A DNA stretch of 64,000 nt from Yoonia sp. (GCF_017854565.1 NZ_JAFMHJ010000011.1:22289-86288), one strand, 5' to 3'; positions 10,505-19,863 are shown, numbered from the stretch's first letter. Notes: generated by a model from the letters alone, not told the origin. Numbers and translations: made by a program.

Positions 10505-11662
10505 TCACCCCAACGGCAAAGCCCGTTCGACCAACCGGGCAAAGAACGACGCTCCCGCAGGCGCGGCACGGTCATCAAAATCATACTGCGGATGATGTAG
10601 CCCCGCCGTATCGCCATTGCCCACGAACAAATACGCGCCCGGACGCTGCTCCAGCAAATAGGCGAAATCCTCTGCGCCCATCTCGCGCATGGCATCATCG
10701 GTTACATCGGCACAGACACCGCGCGCGACCTCGGCGGCAAACGCCGTGCAACCGGGGTCGTTCACCGTCGCCGGATAACCAATCTCATAGACCAACGCGG
10801 CGCTGACATCGAAACTCGCCGCCTGCCCCGCCACAATCGCCGCCAGACGCGCCATGACCATTTGCTGCACCGCCCGGTCAAAGGTGCGGACGGTGCCGTT
10901 GATATACGCTGCCTCAGGAATAACATTATCCGCCGATCCGGTGTGGATCTGCGTCACCGACACCACCAGCGCCTCCAGCGCGTGGTGATTGCGGCTGACA
11001 ATCGTCTGGATCGCCTGCACCATGCCGACCGCAGCAACGATCGGGTCTGCCGTATCATGTGGCATCGCGGCATGCCCGCCGCGGCCTGTAATATTGATGT
11101 GAAACTCATCCACCGCCGCCATGATCGGGCCGGGCGTGGTATAAAAAGCGCCCACCGCAGTGCCCGGCGCATTATGCAGCGCATAGACCTGCGTGATCTC
11201 GAAACGATCAAGCACCCCCTCTTTCACCATCACCTCCGCGCCGCCGCCATATTCTTCGGCGGGTTGAAAAATCAACGCCACACGCCCTGCGAAATTCCGC
11301 GTTTCCGCCAGATAGCGGGCCGCGCCGAGCAACATCGTCATATGTCCATCATGCCCGCAAGCATGCATCCGCCCCGGCACAGTTGACGCATAGGCCGCAC
11401 CGGTCATTTCGGTGATGGGCAGCGCATCCATATCCGCACGCAACCCAATCGTGGGGCCAGGGCGGTTCCCTTCGATGATCGCAACAAGACCGCTGGTCGC
11501 GATCCCCTCATGCACCGCATCCACCCCAAATTCCCGCAACCGCGCCGCCACAAAGGCCGCCGTGCGATGGCACGCGAAACCCAGCTCGGGATGGGCGTGC
11601 AAATATTGCCGCCACGCCGCCATATCTTGTGAAAAATCGGCGATGCGATTGATGACAGGCAT
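10505..11662 (-). CDS. M20-family amidohydrolase (HipO/AbgB-like)
   Basis: HAHPELGF, GLRADMDALPI, MHACGHDGHMTMLLGAA, FQPAEEYGGGAEVMVKEG motifs. Confidence 0.92.
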   Translation of the reverse strand: MPVINRIADFSQDMAAWRQYLHAHPELGFACHRTAAFVAARLREFGVDAVHEGIATSGLVAIIEGNRPGPTIGLRADMDALPITEMTGAAYASTVPGRMHACGHDGHMTMLLGAARYLAETRNFAGRVALIFQPAEEYGGGAEVMVKEGVLDRFEITQVYALHNAPGTAVGAFYTTPGPIMAAVDEFHINITGRGGHAAMPHDTADPIVAAVGMVQAIQTIVSRNHHALEALVVSVTQIHTGSADNVIPEAAYINGTVRTFDRAVQQMVMARLAAIVAGQAASFDVSAALVYEIGYPATVNDPGCTAFAAEVARGVCADVTDDAMREMGAEDFAYLLEQRPGAYLFVGNGDTAGLHHPQYDFDDRAAPAGASFFARLVERALPLG

Positions 11663-11725
11663 GGGTGGCACTCCGGGCGTTTGGGCAATACCTTGCCACT
11701 TGACCGCAACAAGAGGGCCTGCGCA

Positions 11726-12547
11726 ATGGCTGATGACACCCTGATCCACGACCCTGCTGGCGGCATGCCGCGCCTGCTGGAAATCATGCGCCGCCTGCGC
11801 GACCCGCAAACCGGCTGCCCGTGGGATATCGAGCAGGATTTCAGCTCGATCGCACCCTATACCATCGAAGAAGCCTACGAAGTCGCCGATGCCATCGCCC
11901 GGTCAGACTGGGCCGAGTTGGAGGGCGAATTGGGCGATTTGCTGCTGCAAACCGTCTATCACACCCAAATCGGCACCGAGGCCGGGTTGTTCACCTTCGA
12001 AACCATCGTGAAATCCATCGCCGACAAGATGGTCGCGCGGCATCCGCATGTGTTTGGCGACGAATCGCGTGACAAATCGTCCGCGCAGCAAACCCTTGAC
12101 TGGGAACGGATCAAAGCCGCCGAACGGGCGGGCAAATCCCAAACCCGGACGCTTGACGGCGTCGCGGCAGGCCTGCCCGCCCTGACGCGGGCCGTGAAAC
12201 TGCAAAAACGGGCCGCGCGCGTCGGCTTTGACTGGCCCGACACCACCCATGTCATCGACAAAATCATCGAAGAGGCCGCCGAATTGGTCGAGGCCCGCGA
12301 CACCTTGACCCAGACCGAAGTCGCAGAGGAATTCGGCGATCTGATGTTTGTGATGGTCAACCTTGCCCGGCATCTGGATATTGACCCTGAAACGGCCCTG
12401 CGCGGCACCAACGCCAAATTTACAAGGCGTTTCGCAGCGGTGGAAGACGCGCTTTCTGCCCGTGGCAAGACCCCGGCGCAAAGCGATCTTGCGGAAATGG
12501 ACGCACTTTGGGACGCTGTGAAGGCGCAGGAAAGGGCCGCAGAATAA
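11726..12547 (+). CDS. mazG: Nucleoside triphosphate pyrophosphohydrolase MazG
   Basis: LRDPQTGCPWDIEQDFSSIAPYTIEEAYEVADAI, EEFGDLMFVMVN motifs. Confidence 0.95.
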   Translation: MADDTLIHDPAGGMPRLLEIMRRLRDPQTGCPWDIEQDFSSIAPYTIEEAYEVADAIARSDWAELEGELGDLLLQTVYHTQIGTEAGLFTFETIVKSIADKMVARHPHVFGDESRDKSSAQQTLDWERIKAAERAGKSQTRTLDGVAAGLPALTRAVKLQKRAARVGFDWPDTTHVIDKIIEEAAELVEARDTLTQTEVAEEFGDLMFVMVNLARHLDIDPETALRGTNAKFTRRFAAVEDALSARGKTPAQSDLAEMDALWDAVKAQERAAE

Positions 12548-12551
12548 TATC

Positions 12552-12566
12552 TGACTAAATAGATCA
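12552..12566. promoter_or_regulatory. Candidate iron-responsive box TGA-N9-TCA
   Basis: TGACTAAATAGATCA, 62 bp upstream of the ferric-type SBP ATG; same architecture as the RirA IRO-box. Confidence 0.4.
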
Positions 12567-12627
12567 GGTATTGACCAGACTAAAAGACTCAGGTTTACAG
12601 GGGGCAGTTCATAACTGGAGCCTTCCC

Positions 12628-13632
12628 ATGACGATACGCACATTCCTCCTTGCCACGGCCTGCATCGCCGTCGCCGCGCCCGCACTGGCCGATGTCAACA
12701 TCTACACCACCCGCCAGCCCGAGCTGATCCAGCCGGTGATGGACGCCTTCACCGCCCAAACGGGCATCGCGGTCAACCTCGCCTTTGTCGACGATGGCCT
12801 GGTCGAGCGGCTGAAAGCCGAAGGCGCGCGGTCGCCCGCCGATCTGGTGATGACCGTGGATATCGCCAACCTGCAACAAATCGTTGATGCCGGCGTCGTC
12901 CAACCCGTGATCAGCGACACCCTGACCGCAGCAATCCCCGCCACCCTGCGCAGCCCCGAAAACCTGTGGTTCGGCCTGACCACGCGGGCGCGGATCATCT
13001 ATGCGTCCAAAGACCGCGTCGCCGATGGCGAAGTCACCACCTACGAAGACCTTGCCTCGGAGAAATGGCAGGGCCGCATCTGCACCCGGTCTGGCCTGCA
13101 CAGCTATAATCTGGCGCTTATGGCCGCCGTGATTGCCCATGATGGCGAGGACGGCGCCCGCGATTGGGCCGCAGCGGTCCGCGGCAATCTGGCCCGCAAA
13201 CCCGAAGGCAACGACCGCGCGCAGGTCAAGGCGATCTGGGCAGGGCAATGCGATATCAGCCTTGGCAACACTTACTATATGGGCGAAATGCTCGAAGATC
13301 CCGAACAGACCGAATGGGCCAATTCCGTGCGGATCATTTTTCCGACATTCGCGGATGGCGGGACGCATGTGAACGTGTCCGGCATCGCGATGACAAACGC
13401 CGCGCCGAACAAAGACCAAGCGCTGCAATTGATGGAATTCCTCGTCTCGCCCGCCGCGCAAAGCATCTATGCGGACCTGAACTATGAATATCCTGTGCTG
13501 GACGGCGCACCACTGTCTGATCTGGTCGCAAGCTGGGGCAGTTTCATCCCCGATGACGTCGACCTGACCGACCTCGCGGGCCACCGTCCCGCCGCCCTGC
13601 GGATCATGGAAGAAGTTAATTTCGACGGCTAG
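12628..13632 (+). CDS. Fe(3+) ABC transporter substrate-binding protein (FbpA/FutA-like)
   Basis: Signal peptide; VNIYTTRQPELIQPVMDAFTAQTGI; SLGNTYYMG tyrosine pair. Confidence 0.88.
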   Translation: MTIRTFLLATACIAVAAPALADVNIYTTRQPELIQPVMDAFTAQTGIAVNLAFVDDGLVERLKAEGARSPADLVMTVDIANLQQIVDAGVVQPVISDTLTAAIPATLRSPENLWFGLTTRARIIYASKDRVADGEVTTYEDLASEKWQGRICTRSGLHSYNLALMAAVIAHDGEDGARDWAAAVRGNLARKPEGNDRAQVKAIWAGQCDISLGNTYYMGEMLEDPEQTEWANSVRIIFPTFADGGTHVNVSGIAMTNAAPNKDQALQLMEFLVSPAAQSIYADLNYEYPVLDGAPLSDLVASWGSFIPDDVDLTDLAGHRPAALRIMEEVNFDG

Positions 13633-13648
13633 TGCCGCCGACGTGGGA

Positions 13649-13706
13649 GGGGGGCTGTCTGCCCCCCCGACCCTGCGGGTCCCCCCCCGAGGATATTTCC
13701 GCTCGG
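13649..13706. repeat. Three consecutive inverted repeats in an intergenic region
   Basis: GGGGGGC-TGTCT-GCCCCCC, GACCC-TGC-GGGTC, CCGAG-N10-CTCGG read directly. Confidence 0.7.
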
Positions 13707-13770
13707 AAGAAGCTGTTTGCATTTTGCCACGGCAGCGGCAATCTGGGGACACCACGGGGGGGGGGATCAT

Positions 13771-14499
13771 ATGGATATCACGACAGCCAAAGCCATCGTG
13801 ACCGGCGGCGCATCGGGCCTTGGTGCGGCGACAGCGCAGGGGCTGATTGCGGCGGGCGCACAGGTCACCATCTTTGACCGCGACCCGCAAGGCGCGGATT
13901 TCGCGCAGGATATCGGTGCCGGTTTCGCGCTGGTCGATGTTACGGATGAAGACAGCGTCATCAATGGGCTGGCAGGCGCAATTGCGGCGATGGGCGGTCT
14001 GAATGTTGCGATCAACTGCGCGGGTATTGCCACCGCCGAGAAAACGCTTGGCCGCGACGGCCCGCACACGCTGGCCAGTTTCAAGCGGACCGTCGATGTC
14101 AATCTGAACGGCACCTTCAACGTCGCACGCCTGGCTGCCGCGCGGATGACCGACGGCGGCGTGATTATCAACACCGCCTCGGTTGCAGCCTTTGACGGGC
14201 AAAAGGGGCAAGCCGCCTATGCCGCATCCAAGGCCGGCATCGCCGGGCTTTCGCTGCCGATGGCGCGCGATCTGGCCCGCAGCCGCATCCGCGTCATGGC
14301 CATCGCACCCGGCATCTTCCGCACCCCCATGCTCGCGGGTTTGGGCGAAGAGATCATGGCAGGCCTCGCGCGCGACGTCGTCTACCCACCCCGCCTTGGC
14401 GACCCATCGGAATTCGCGGCACTTGCACGGTTCATCGTCGCGTGTGATTATCTGAACGGCACCACAATCCGTCTGGATGGCGCCCTGCGGATGCCATGA
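13771..14499 (+). CDS. SDR-family dehydrogenase (3-hydroxyacyl-CoA dehydrogenase type 2-like)
   Basis: AIVTGGASGLGAATA, NCAGIA, YAASKAGIAGLSLPMARDLA. Confidence 0.88.
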   Translation: MDITTAKAIVTGGASGLGAATAQGLIAAGAQVTIFDRDPQGADFAQDIGAGFALVDVTDEDSVINGLAGAIAAMGGLNVAINCAGIATAEKTLGRDGPHTLASFKRTVDVNLNGTFNVARLAAARMTDGGVIINTASVAAFDGQKGQAAYAASKAGIAGLSLPMARDLARSRIRVMAIAPGIFRTPMLAGLGEEIMAGLARDVVYPPRLGDPSEFAALARFIVACDYLNGTTIRLDGALRMP

Positions 14500-14517
14500 A
14501 CGGGACAGACAAGCGGT

Positions 14518-15390
14518 ATGCAACGGATTTTCAATGGCACAGCGATCACTGCCTTTGCCAACATCGACCCCAAGGCGGATCGCGCCCTTGTGACATTTGC
14601 GAACTGGGCCAAAAATCCGCCGCGCAAACCTGTGTTTCCCAGCCTCGCTGCGGCCTATGGGATGAGCTATTTCGGTCTGGTCGCCCGGCAAAATCACTGG
14701 TGGCAAACCGAGGAATTCCCGCAGGCTCTTCTTGAAATCGCTGATCTGACCAGAGATCGCATGGAAATCGTGTGTTTTGGGACCAGCATGGGTGCCACGG
14801 GCGCATTGCTTGCCCGGCGGTTCATCGGTTCCGCATTCACGCTGGCCGTGTCGCCGCAATATGCGATTACGCCACAAGTTGCGCCATGGGAAGACCGCTG
14901 GCGTGGTATTGCCGCCGCCCTGCCCCAGATAATCAGGCCCGACAGCCCCACGAACCTATGTGCAAGAACCGCCGTACTTTATGATCCATTCCATCGGTCC
15001 GACAGCCGCCATGTCGCGCATATTGCAGCAGGTGGACCGATCGTGCGTCTGCCGCTCGCTTTCTCTGACCACGCACCGCTGGAGCAGATCAAGGCCGCAG
15101 GCCATCTGGATGCGTTCACACAGGCCGCGATCGTCGCAAACGACATGGCGCAATCCCGCGCAAATGTCAGGTCATCGCGCGATGCAAATGGGAATTTTGG
15201 GCTGCACATGTGGCTTCGCAAGACCGGCCACATGCCGCTGCACATGCGCTTTGCGCAGATCGACGCGCTGTCTGCCGCGTTTCCCGACAATATGGATATC
15301 ACCCAGGAAGAGGCCAGGATTATGTCCAGATTGACCGCGCATCAAAGGGCCCATAATTTACGTGCCGGTCAGAACGGCAAGGCAATATGA
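14518..15390 (+). CDS. Hypothetical protein, probable alpha/beta-hydrolase fold
   Basis: FGTSMGATGALLARRF nucleophile-elbow-like motif preceded by RQNHWWQTEEFPQAL; no confident family. Confidence 0.5.
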   Translation: MQRIFNGTAITAFANIDPKADRALVTFANWAKNPPRKPVFPSLAAAYGMSYFGLVARQNHWWQTEEFPQALLEIADLTRDRMEIVCFGTSMGATGALLARRFIGSAFTLAVSPQYAITPQVAPWEDRWRGIAAALPQIIRPDSPTNLCARTAVLYDPFHRSDSRHVAHIAAGGPIVRLPLAFSDHAPLEQIKAAGHLDAFTQAAIVANDMAQSRANVRSSRDANGNFGLHMWLRKTGHMPLHMRFAQIDALSAAFPDNMDITQEEARIMSRLTAHQRAHNLRAGQNGKAI

Positions 15391-15473
15391 ACGTATGACA
15401 TCCGTCGGTATCGGGCGTTTTTGCCGTCGCTTCGTGTGGGCCAAAGCAAATGAACCGTGCAGCGCCCGTGTCC

Positions 15474-17279
15474 CTAGCCGGCTTTTTCTTCCAGTGCCAA
15501 CCATTCTTCTTCGGCATCCGACAGCGCGTTTTGCCGCGCGACCAATGCATCGCTTGCCTTTTGAAACTTCGCTGGCTGCTTGGTGAACAGATCGGGGTCC
15601 GACAACAGCTCTTCGAGCTTGGCAATCTCCGCGCCAAGGGTCTCAATCACGTTCGGCAAGCTCTCCAAGCGGTGCCGTTCCGTGAACGACAGCCCGGCGC
15701 CTGATTTCTTTTCGGTGGCTTTGTCTTTTTTGGCCAATGGTTTACTCGCCACGGCGGCCTCGGTGAAATCGCCACCACGCTGCGCGCGGTAATCGGTCCA
15801 GCCGCCGGCATAAACCACCGCCTGCCCATTGCCTTCCATCGCAATCGTCGTCGTCGCCACCCGGTCCAGAAAATCCCGGTCGTGGCTGACCAAAAGAACC
15901 GTGCCGTCGTAGTCGCCCAGAATATCTTGCAACAAATCCAGCGTCTCGATATCCAGATCGTTCGTCGGCTCGTCGAGGATCAGCAGGTTGCTTTCGCGCG
16001 CCATCAGCCGGGCGAGCAGCAACCGGGCCTTTTCGCCACCCGACAACGACCGCACCGGTGCGCGTGCCTGCGCTTCGTCGAACAAAAATTCCTTGAGGTA
16101 GCCGACAACATGTTTCGGCTGCCCCCGCACCATGATCTGATCAGACTTGCCACTGACGCCAAGTTCGGGATCATTCGCCAGGTTTTCCCACAGCGTCATA
16201 TCCTGATTAAGCGCGGCACGGCTTTGGTCAAAAATCGCGATATCCAGATTGGTGCCCAGCTTGACCGACCCCTCATCAGGTGCGACTTGACCCAGTAACA
16301 TCTTGATCAGCGTGGTTTTACCCACGCCATTGGGACCAACGAACGCGATCCGGTCACCGCGTTGCACGGTCAGGTTAAAGTCCTGGACAATCTGCTTGCC
16401 ATCAAACGCTTTGGTCAGGCCGAATGCCTCGACTACCTTTTTGCCCGACGTCGATCCGCCATCAAATGCCATCGCAGCCGTGCCTTGGCGCTGGATTTGA
16501 CCGGCTTTTTCGGCACGTAAATCCTGCAACGCCCGCACCCGGCCCTGATTGCGCGTGCGGCGTGCGGAAATGCCTTCCACCGCCCAACGCGCCTCGGCCT
16601 TGATCTTGCGGTTCAGCTTGTGCCGCTGCTGGTCTTCTTCTTCCCATATCTTGTCGCGCCATTCCTCGAAGCCTGCGAACCCCTGCTCGGCCCGGCGCAC
16701 CGCGCCACGGTCAATCCACAGGGTCGCACGGGTCAAAGCGCGCAAGAACGCCCGGTCGTGCGAAATCAGCACGAACGCCGCGCGGGTTGTCTTCAGCTCG
16801 TTCTCAAGCCAGGCAATCGCCTCGATGTCCAGATGGTTCGTTGGCTCGTCCAGCAACATCAGCTCGGGCGCTTCCGCCATCAGCTTGGCCAATGCCGCAC
16901 GGCGCCGCTCACCGCCCGATGCGGTCGCAACGGCCCCCGCAGGGTCGAACTTCAGCCCCTCGGCCACCATATCGACCTTATAGGCCTCATCAATATCCAG
17001 CCCGCTGGCGGCATAGTCGCCAAGCGTCGCAAACCCCTCCATCGACGGGTCCTGCTCCATATAGCCGACCTGCACACCGGGCGACGCCACCCGCGTGCCC
17101 GCATCGGGCAAGACCAGACCGGCCATCACCTTCATCAAAGTTGATTTGCCAGAGCCGTTGCGCCCCACCAAAGCAACCCGATCACCGGGCTGGATGACCA
17201 AAGACAGGTCTGCAAATACAGGATCGCCGCCATAAGTCAGGGCGATATCGGAAAGCTGAAGAAGGGGTGCACGTGCCAT
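15474..17279 (-). CDS. ABC-F family ATPase (Uup-like)
   Basis: Two ABC domains (GRNGSGKSTLM, GPNGVGKTTLI), two LLDEPTN(H/D)LDIE motifs, C-terminal coiled coil. Confidence 0.93.
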   Translation of the reverse strand: MARAPLLQLSDIALTYGGDPVFADLSLVIQPGDRVALVGRNGSGKSTLMKVMAGLVLPDAGTRVASPGVQVGYMEQDPSMEGFATLGDYAASGLDIDEAYKVDMVAEGLKFDPAGAVATASGGERRRAALAKLMAEAPELMLLDEPTNHLDIEAIAWLENELKTTRAAFVLISHDRAFLRALTRATLWIDRGAVRRAEQGFAGFEEWRDKIWEEEDQQRHKLNRKIKAEARWAVEGISARRTRNQGRVRALQDLRAEKAGQIQRQGTAAMAFDGGSTSGKKVVEAFGLTKAFDGKQIVQDFNLTVQRGDRIAFVGPNGVGKTTLIKMLLGQVAPDEGSVKLGTNLDIAIFDQSRAALNQDMTLWENLANDPELGVSGKSDQIMVRGQPKHVVGYLKEFLFDEAQARAPVRSLSGGEKARLLLARLMARESNLLILDEPTNDLDIETLDLLQDILGDYDGTVLLVSHDRDFLDRVATTTIAMEGNGQAVVYAGGWTDYRAQRGGDFTEAAVASKPLAKKDKATEKKSGAGLSFTERHRLESLPNVIETLGAEIAKLEELLSDPDLFTKQPAKFQKASDALVARQNALSDAEEEWLALEEKAG

Positions 17280-17321
17280 GCGCGTCAGGTATTGCGGCGC
17301 GGGCAAATGCGCAAGGGGGGA

Positions 17322-18050
17322 TCAGCGCGCAACAGCACGCAAAGCGCGCGCGCGCGCCGCTGGCACGGCCGCGACCGTTACACAGGTAAACACATGCAGC
17401 GTATTCATATCGCGATCCACGACCGCATGGTCGCTGACCCAGCCGCCCATCGCCAAATAGGTGCGCAGCAGCGGCGGCATCTGCCGCAGCCCCGGCGCAC
17501 CGCGTGGCAAATCCGCGAACCGCACCACCTGCGCCGCCTTCACAGCGGGGCGCAGCGCCTCTGGCCCCAAATACCGCGCCTGCAACACCTCGAATGCGGG
17601 GATATAGGGTGTCGGATCAATTCCGGCAAAACTGGTGCAGCCGAACAGCATCGCAATGCCCGCATCGTCAACCATCCGGGTCAGCGCGCCCCATGCTACC
17701 CGCAATACATCGGCGTCCATCACATCGGGCGCCACACAAAACCGGCCAATCTCGGCCATGGGTGCCTGCGCGGCCGCCAACGCAGACAGATCATAGAACC
17801 GCGCCGCATAGCCACCCCCGACCCCGGCCCCCGACGCCATCGGCAAAAATCGCACTGTCGCCACCAGCCGCCCGGCGCGATCGGCAACCATCAAATGGCG
17901 GCACAGATCATCGAACCGGTCCGCATCAACACCCGCCGTACCAAAGAACGACAAATGCCGCAGCCGCTGACAGGCCAGGACATCATCCGCCCCCTGCGCG
18001 AACCGCGCCACATAGCGCCCTTTGGAAAACGGAATTGTCATCAACCTCAC
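17322..18050 (-). CDS. olsB: Ornithine-acyl-ACP N-acyltransferase OlsB-like (GNAT fold)
   Basis: GRYVARFAQGADDVLACQRLRHLSFFG, AEIGRFCV, LFGCTSFAGIDP. Confidence 0.8.
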   Translation of the reverse strand: MRLMTIPFSKGRYVARFAQGADDVLACQRLRHLSFFGTAGVDADRFDDLCRHLMVADRAGRLVATVRFLPMASGAGVGGGYAARFYDLSALAAAQAPMAEIGRFCVAPDVMDADVLRVAWGALTRMVDDAGIAMLFGCTSFAGIDPTPYIPAFEVLQARYLGPEALRPAVKAAQVVRFADLPRGAPGLRQMPPLLRTYLAMGGWVSDHAVVDRDMNTLHVFTCVTVAAVPAARARALRAVAR

Positions 18051-18112
18051 CTTGGCGAATACGGCCCTTCAGCCTAGGTTAACGCGCAAGCAGGTAAAAG
18101 GAACACCACCGC

Positions 18113-18505
18113 ATGGATAAAATCGCCAAATCCGACGCCGAATGGCGCGCACAACTGTCGGACATGGCCTATAAGGTCACTCGCAAGCACGGCACCGAAC
18201 GCGCAGGCACCTACGAAGATTTCCCGAAAGACCCCGGAACCTACATGTGCGTCTGCTGCGGCGCGCCCCTGTTTGACCAGAATGCAAAATTCGAAAGCGG
18301 CACTGGCTGGCCATCTTTCTACAAACCGCTTGATGCCGAACAGGTCGGCGAAACCACCGACCGCAGCTTTTTCATGAAACGCACCGAAGTCCACTGCAAC
18401 CGCTGCGACGCGCACCTTGGCCACGTCTTTCCCGATGGCCCGCAACCCACCGGCCTGCGGTATTGCATCAACGGTGTCGCCCTCACATTCGAACCAAAGG
18501 CGTAG
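18113..18505 (+). CDS. msrB: Peptide-methionine (R)-S-oxide reductase MsrB
   Basis: [49 protein letters not shown]. Confidence 0.96.
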   Translation: MDKIAKSDAEWRAQLSDMAYKVTRKHGTERAGTYEDFPKDPGTYMCVCCGAPLFDQNAKFESGTGWPSFYKPLDAEQVGETTDRSFFMKRTEVHCNRCDAHLGHVFPDGPQPTGLRYCINGVALTFEPKA

Positions 18506-18730
18506 GGCGCGGATCTCCCCGCCACCTCCTCCGGCTCAATCTGGTTAACGCGGCGGTCACATTTCACCCGTGCGCTGCGTTAACGCGCCAAAACCGCGCC
18601 AAACGTACATACGCGATCCGGACGCCATCCATACAGGCTACTGCCGCATCAAATGCCGGAAAATCCACGCATTAACTGATGATTCGCGTGGCTGCGCCCA
18701 CTGGCGACCATTGCACCCATCGCGCGTTGC

Positions 18731-19207
18731 TTACGGCGCATCGCCCAACAATGCCCCGGCATCGACCCGGCCAAATGCCCCCAGCAGCTGCGCGATGAAC
18801 GTCACATCATTGATGCCATCCTCCGTCACCTGCCGCTCCAACACCACCACCTGCCCGTCCTCCAACGTGTAGCGCGCAAGGTTGCGCACAACGGCCCCCT
18901 GATCAAAGCTGAACACCAGAACTTGCCGCTCCAGCTCTTTGGGCGCGAACGGGCCATAATGGCGGAAGGTACTGGAAACATAGTAATAATCGTTGTTGCC
19001 CAGCACCCCTTCGGCGGTTGGCGGGCCGAATATCGCGGTGACGCTGTCACGGGTCGATTGCCCGACCTGCACCGCGGCCAACTCGTCAGCCGTGGGCGCG
19101 AACCCATGATAGCGCGTGACCGGTGTACACGCCGACAGTGCCAGAACCACGGCCAAAATGCCCGCAGCGCGCAGCCCGGTGATAGTTTTACCTGTGATCA
19201 TGCCCAT
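18731..19207 (-). CDS. SmpA/OmlA (BamE)-domain lipoprotein
   Basis: Lipobox LALSACTPVTR; GQSTRDSVTAIFGPPTAEGVLGNNDYYYVSS BamE-like pattern. Confidence 0.8.
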   Translation of the reverse strand: MGMITGKTITGLRAAGILAVVLALSACTPVTRYHGFAPTADELAAVQVGQSTRDSVTAIFGPPTAEGVLGNNDYYYVSSTFRHYGPFAPKELERQVLVFSFDQGAVVRNLARYTLEDGQVVVLERQVTEDGINDVTFIAQLLGAFGRVDAGALLGDAP

Positions 19208-19277
19208 GACGGCCCTCTTGCTTTGGCGTCTTTTGCCTTTTATCCCGCTTACAATACAAACCGCCCCCTGTTCAAGA

Positions 19278-19835
19278 ATGGAAGCACCCGTGGCCCCACT
19301 CCCCCAGTCACTCTTACGTATAGCCGACCTCGCCACGCGCCGCGCGACAGACTTTGACCTGACCCCCACAGCCGACGAACGGCGTGCCGTGGCGGATGTC
19401 CTGGGGATCGTTGGCGTGAAAAAACTGCGCTTTTCCGGGCAGTTAGCGCCTTTGGACCGCACCGACTGGGAACTCACCGCGACCCTCGGCGCGACCGTTG
19501 TGCAGGACTGCGTGGTCACGCTCGCCCCGGTCACGACCCGAATCGATGAGCCTCTCAAACGGACATATCTTGCCGCAATGCCCGCCATCGAAGCGGCTGA
19601 AGTCGAAATGCCCGACGACGACACCATCGAAGCACTGCCCGCCACGCTCGATCTCGCGCAGGTCATGATCGAGGCGCTCGCGCTCGCCTTACCGCTTTAT
19701 CCACGTGCAGATGGGGCGGATTTGGGGCGGGCAGTTTTCACCCAACCCGGCACGGCCCCAATGACCGACGATGACGCCAAACCCTTTGCTGGACTGGGCG
19801 CGCTGCGCGATTCCATTGGCAAAAAAGACACGTAA
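19278..19835 (+). CDS. YceD/DUF177-family protein
   Basis: Position before rpmF and sequence WELTATLGATVVQDCVVTLAPV...; canonical yceD-rpmF-plsX synteny. Confidence 0.85.
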   Translation: MEAPVAPLPQSLLRIADLATRRATDFDLTPTADERRAVADVLGIVGVKKLRFSGQLAPLDRTDWELTATLGATVVQDCVVTLAPVTTRIDEPLKRTYLAAMPAIEAAEVEMPDDDTIEALPATLDLAQVMIEALALALPLYPRADGADLGRAVFTQPGTAPMTDDDAKPFAGLGALRDSIGKKDT

Positions 19836-19863
19836 CACAGCGACGCAACCCGTCGAAAAAGGG

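Noticed and set aside
12595-14877. 760-aa minus-strand ORF spanning the ferric SBP, intergenic repeats and SDR gene
   Set aside because: It crosses two convincing plus-strand genes and their intergenic hairpins, with low-complexity translation and no domain; an artefact of few stops in GC-rich sequence.
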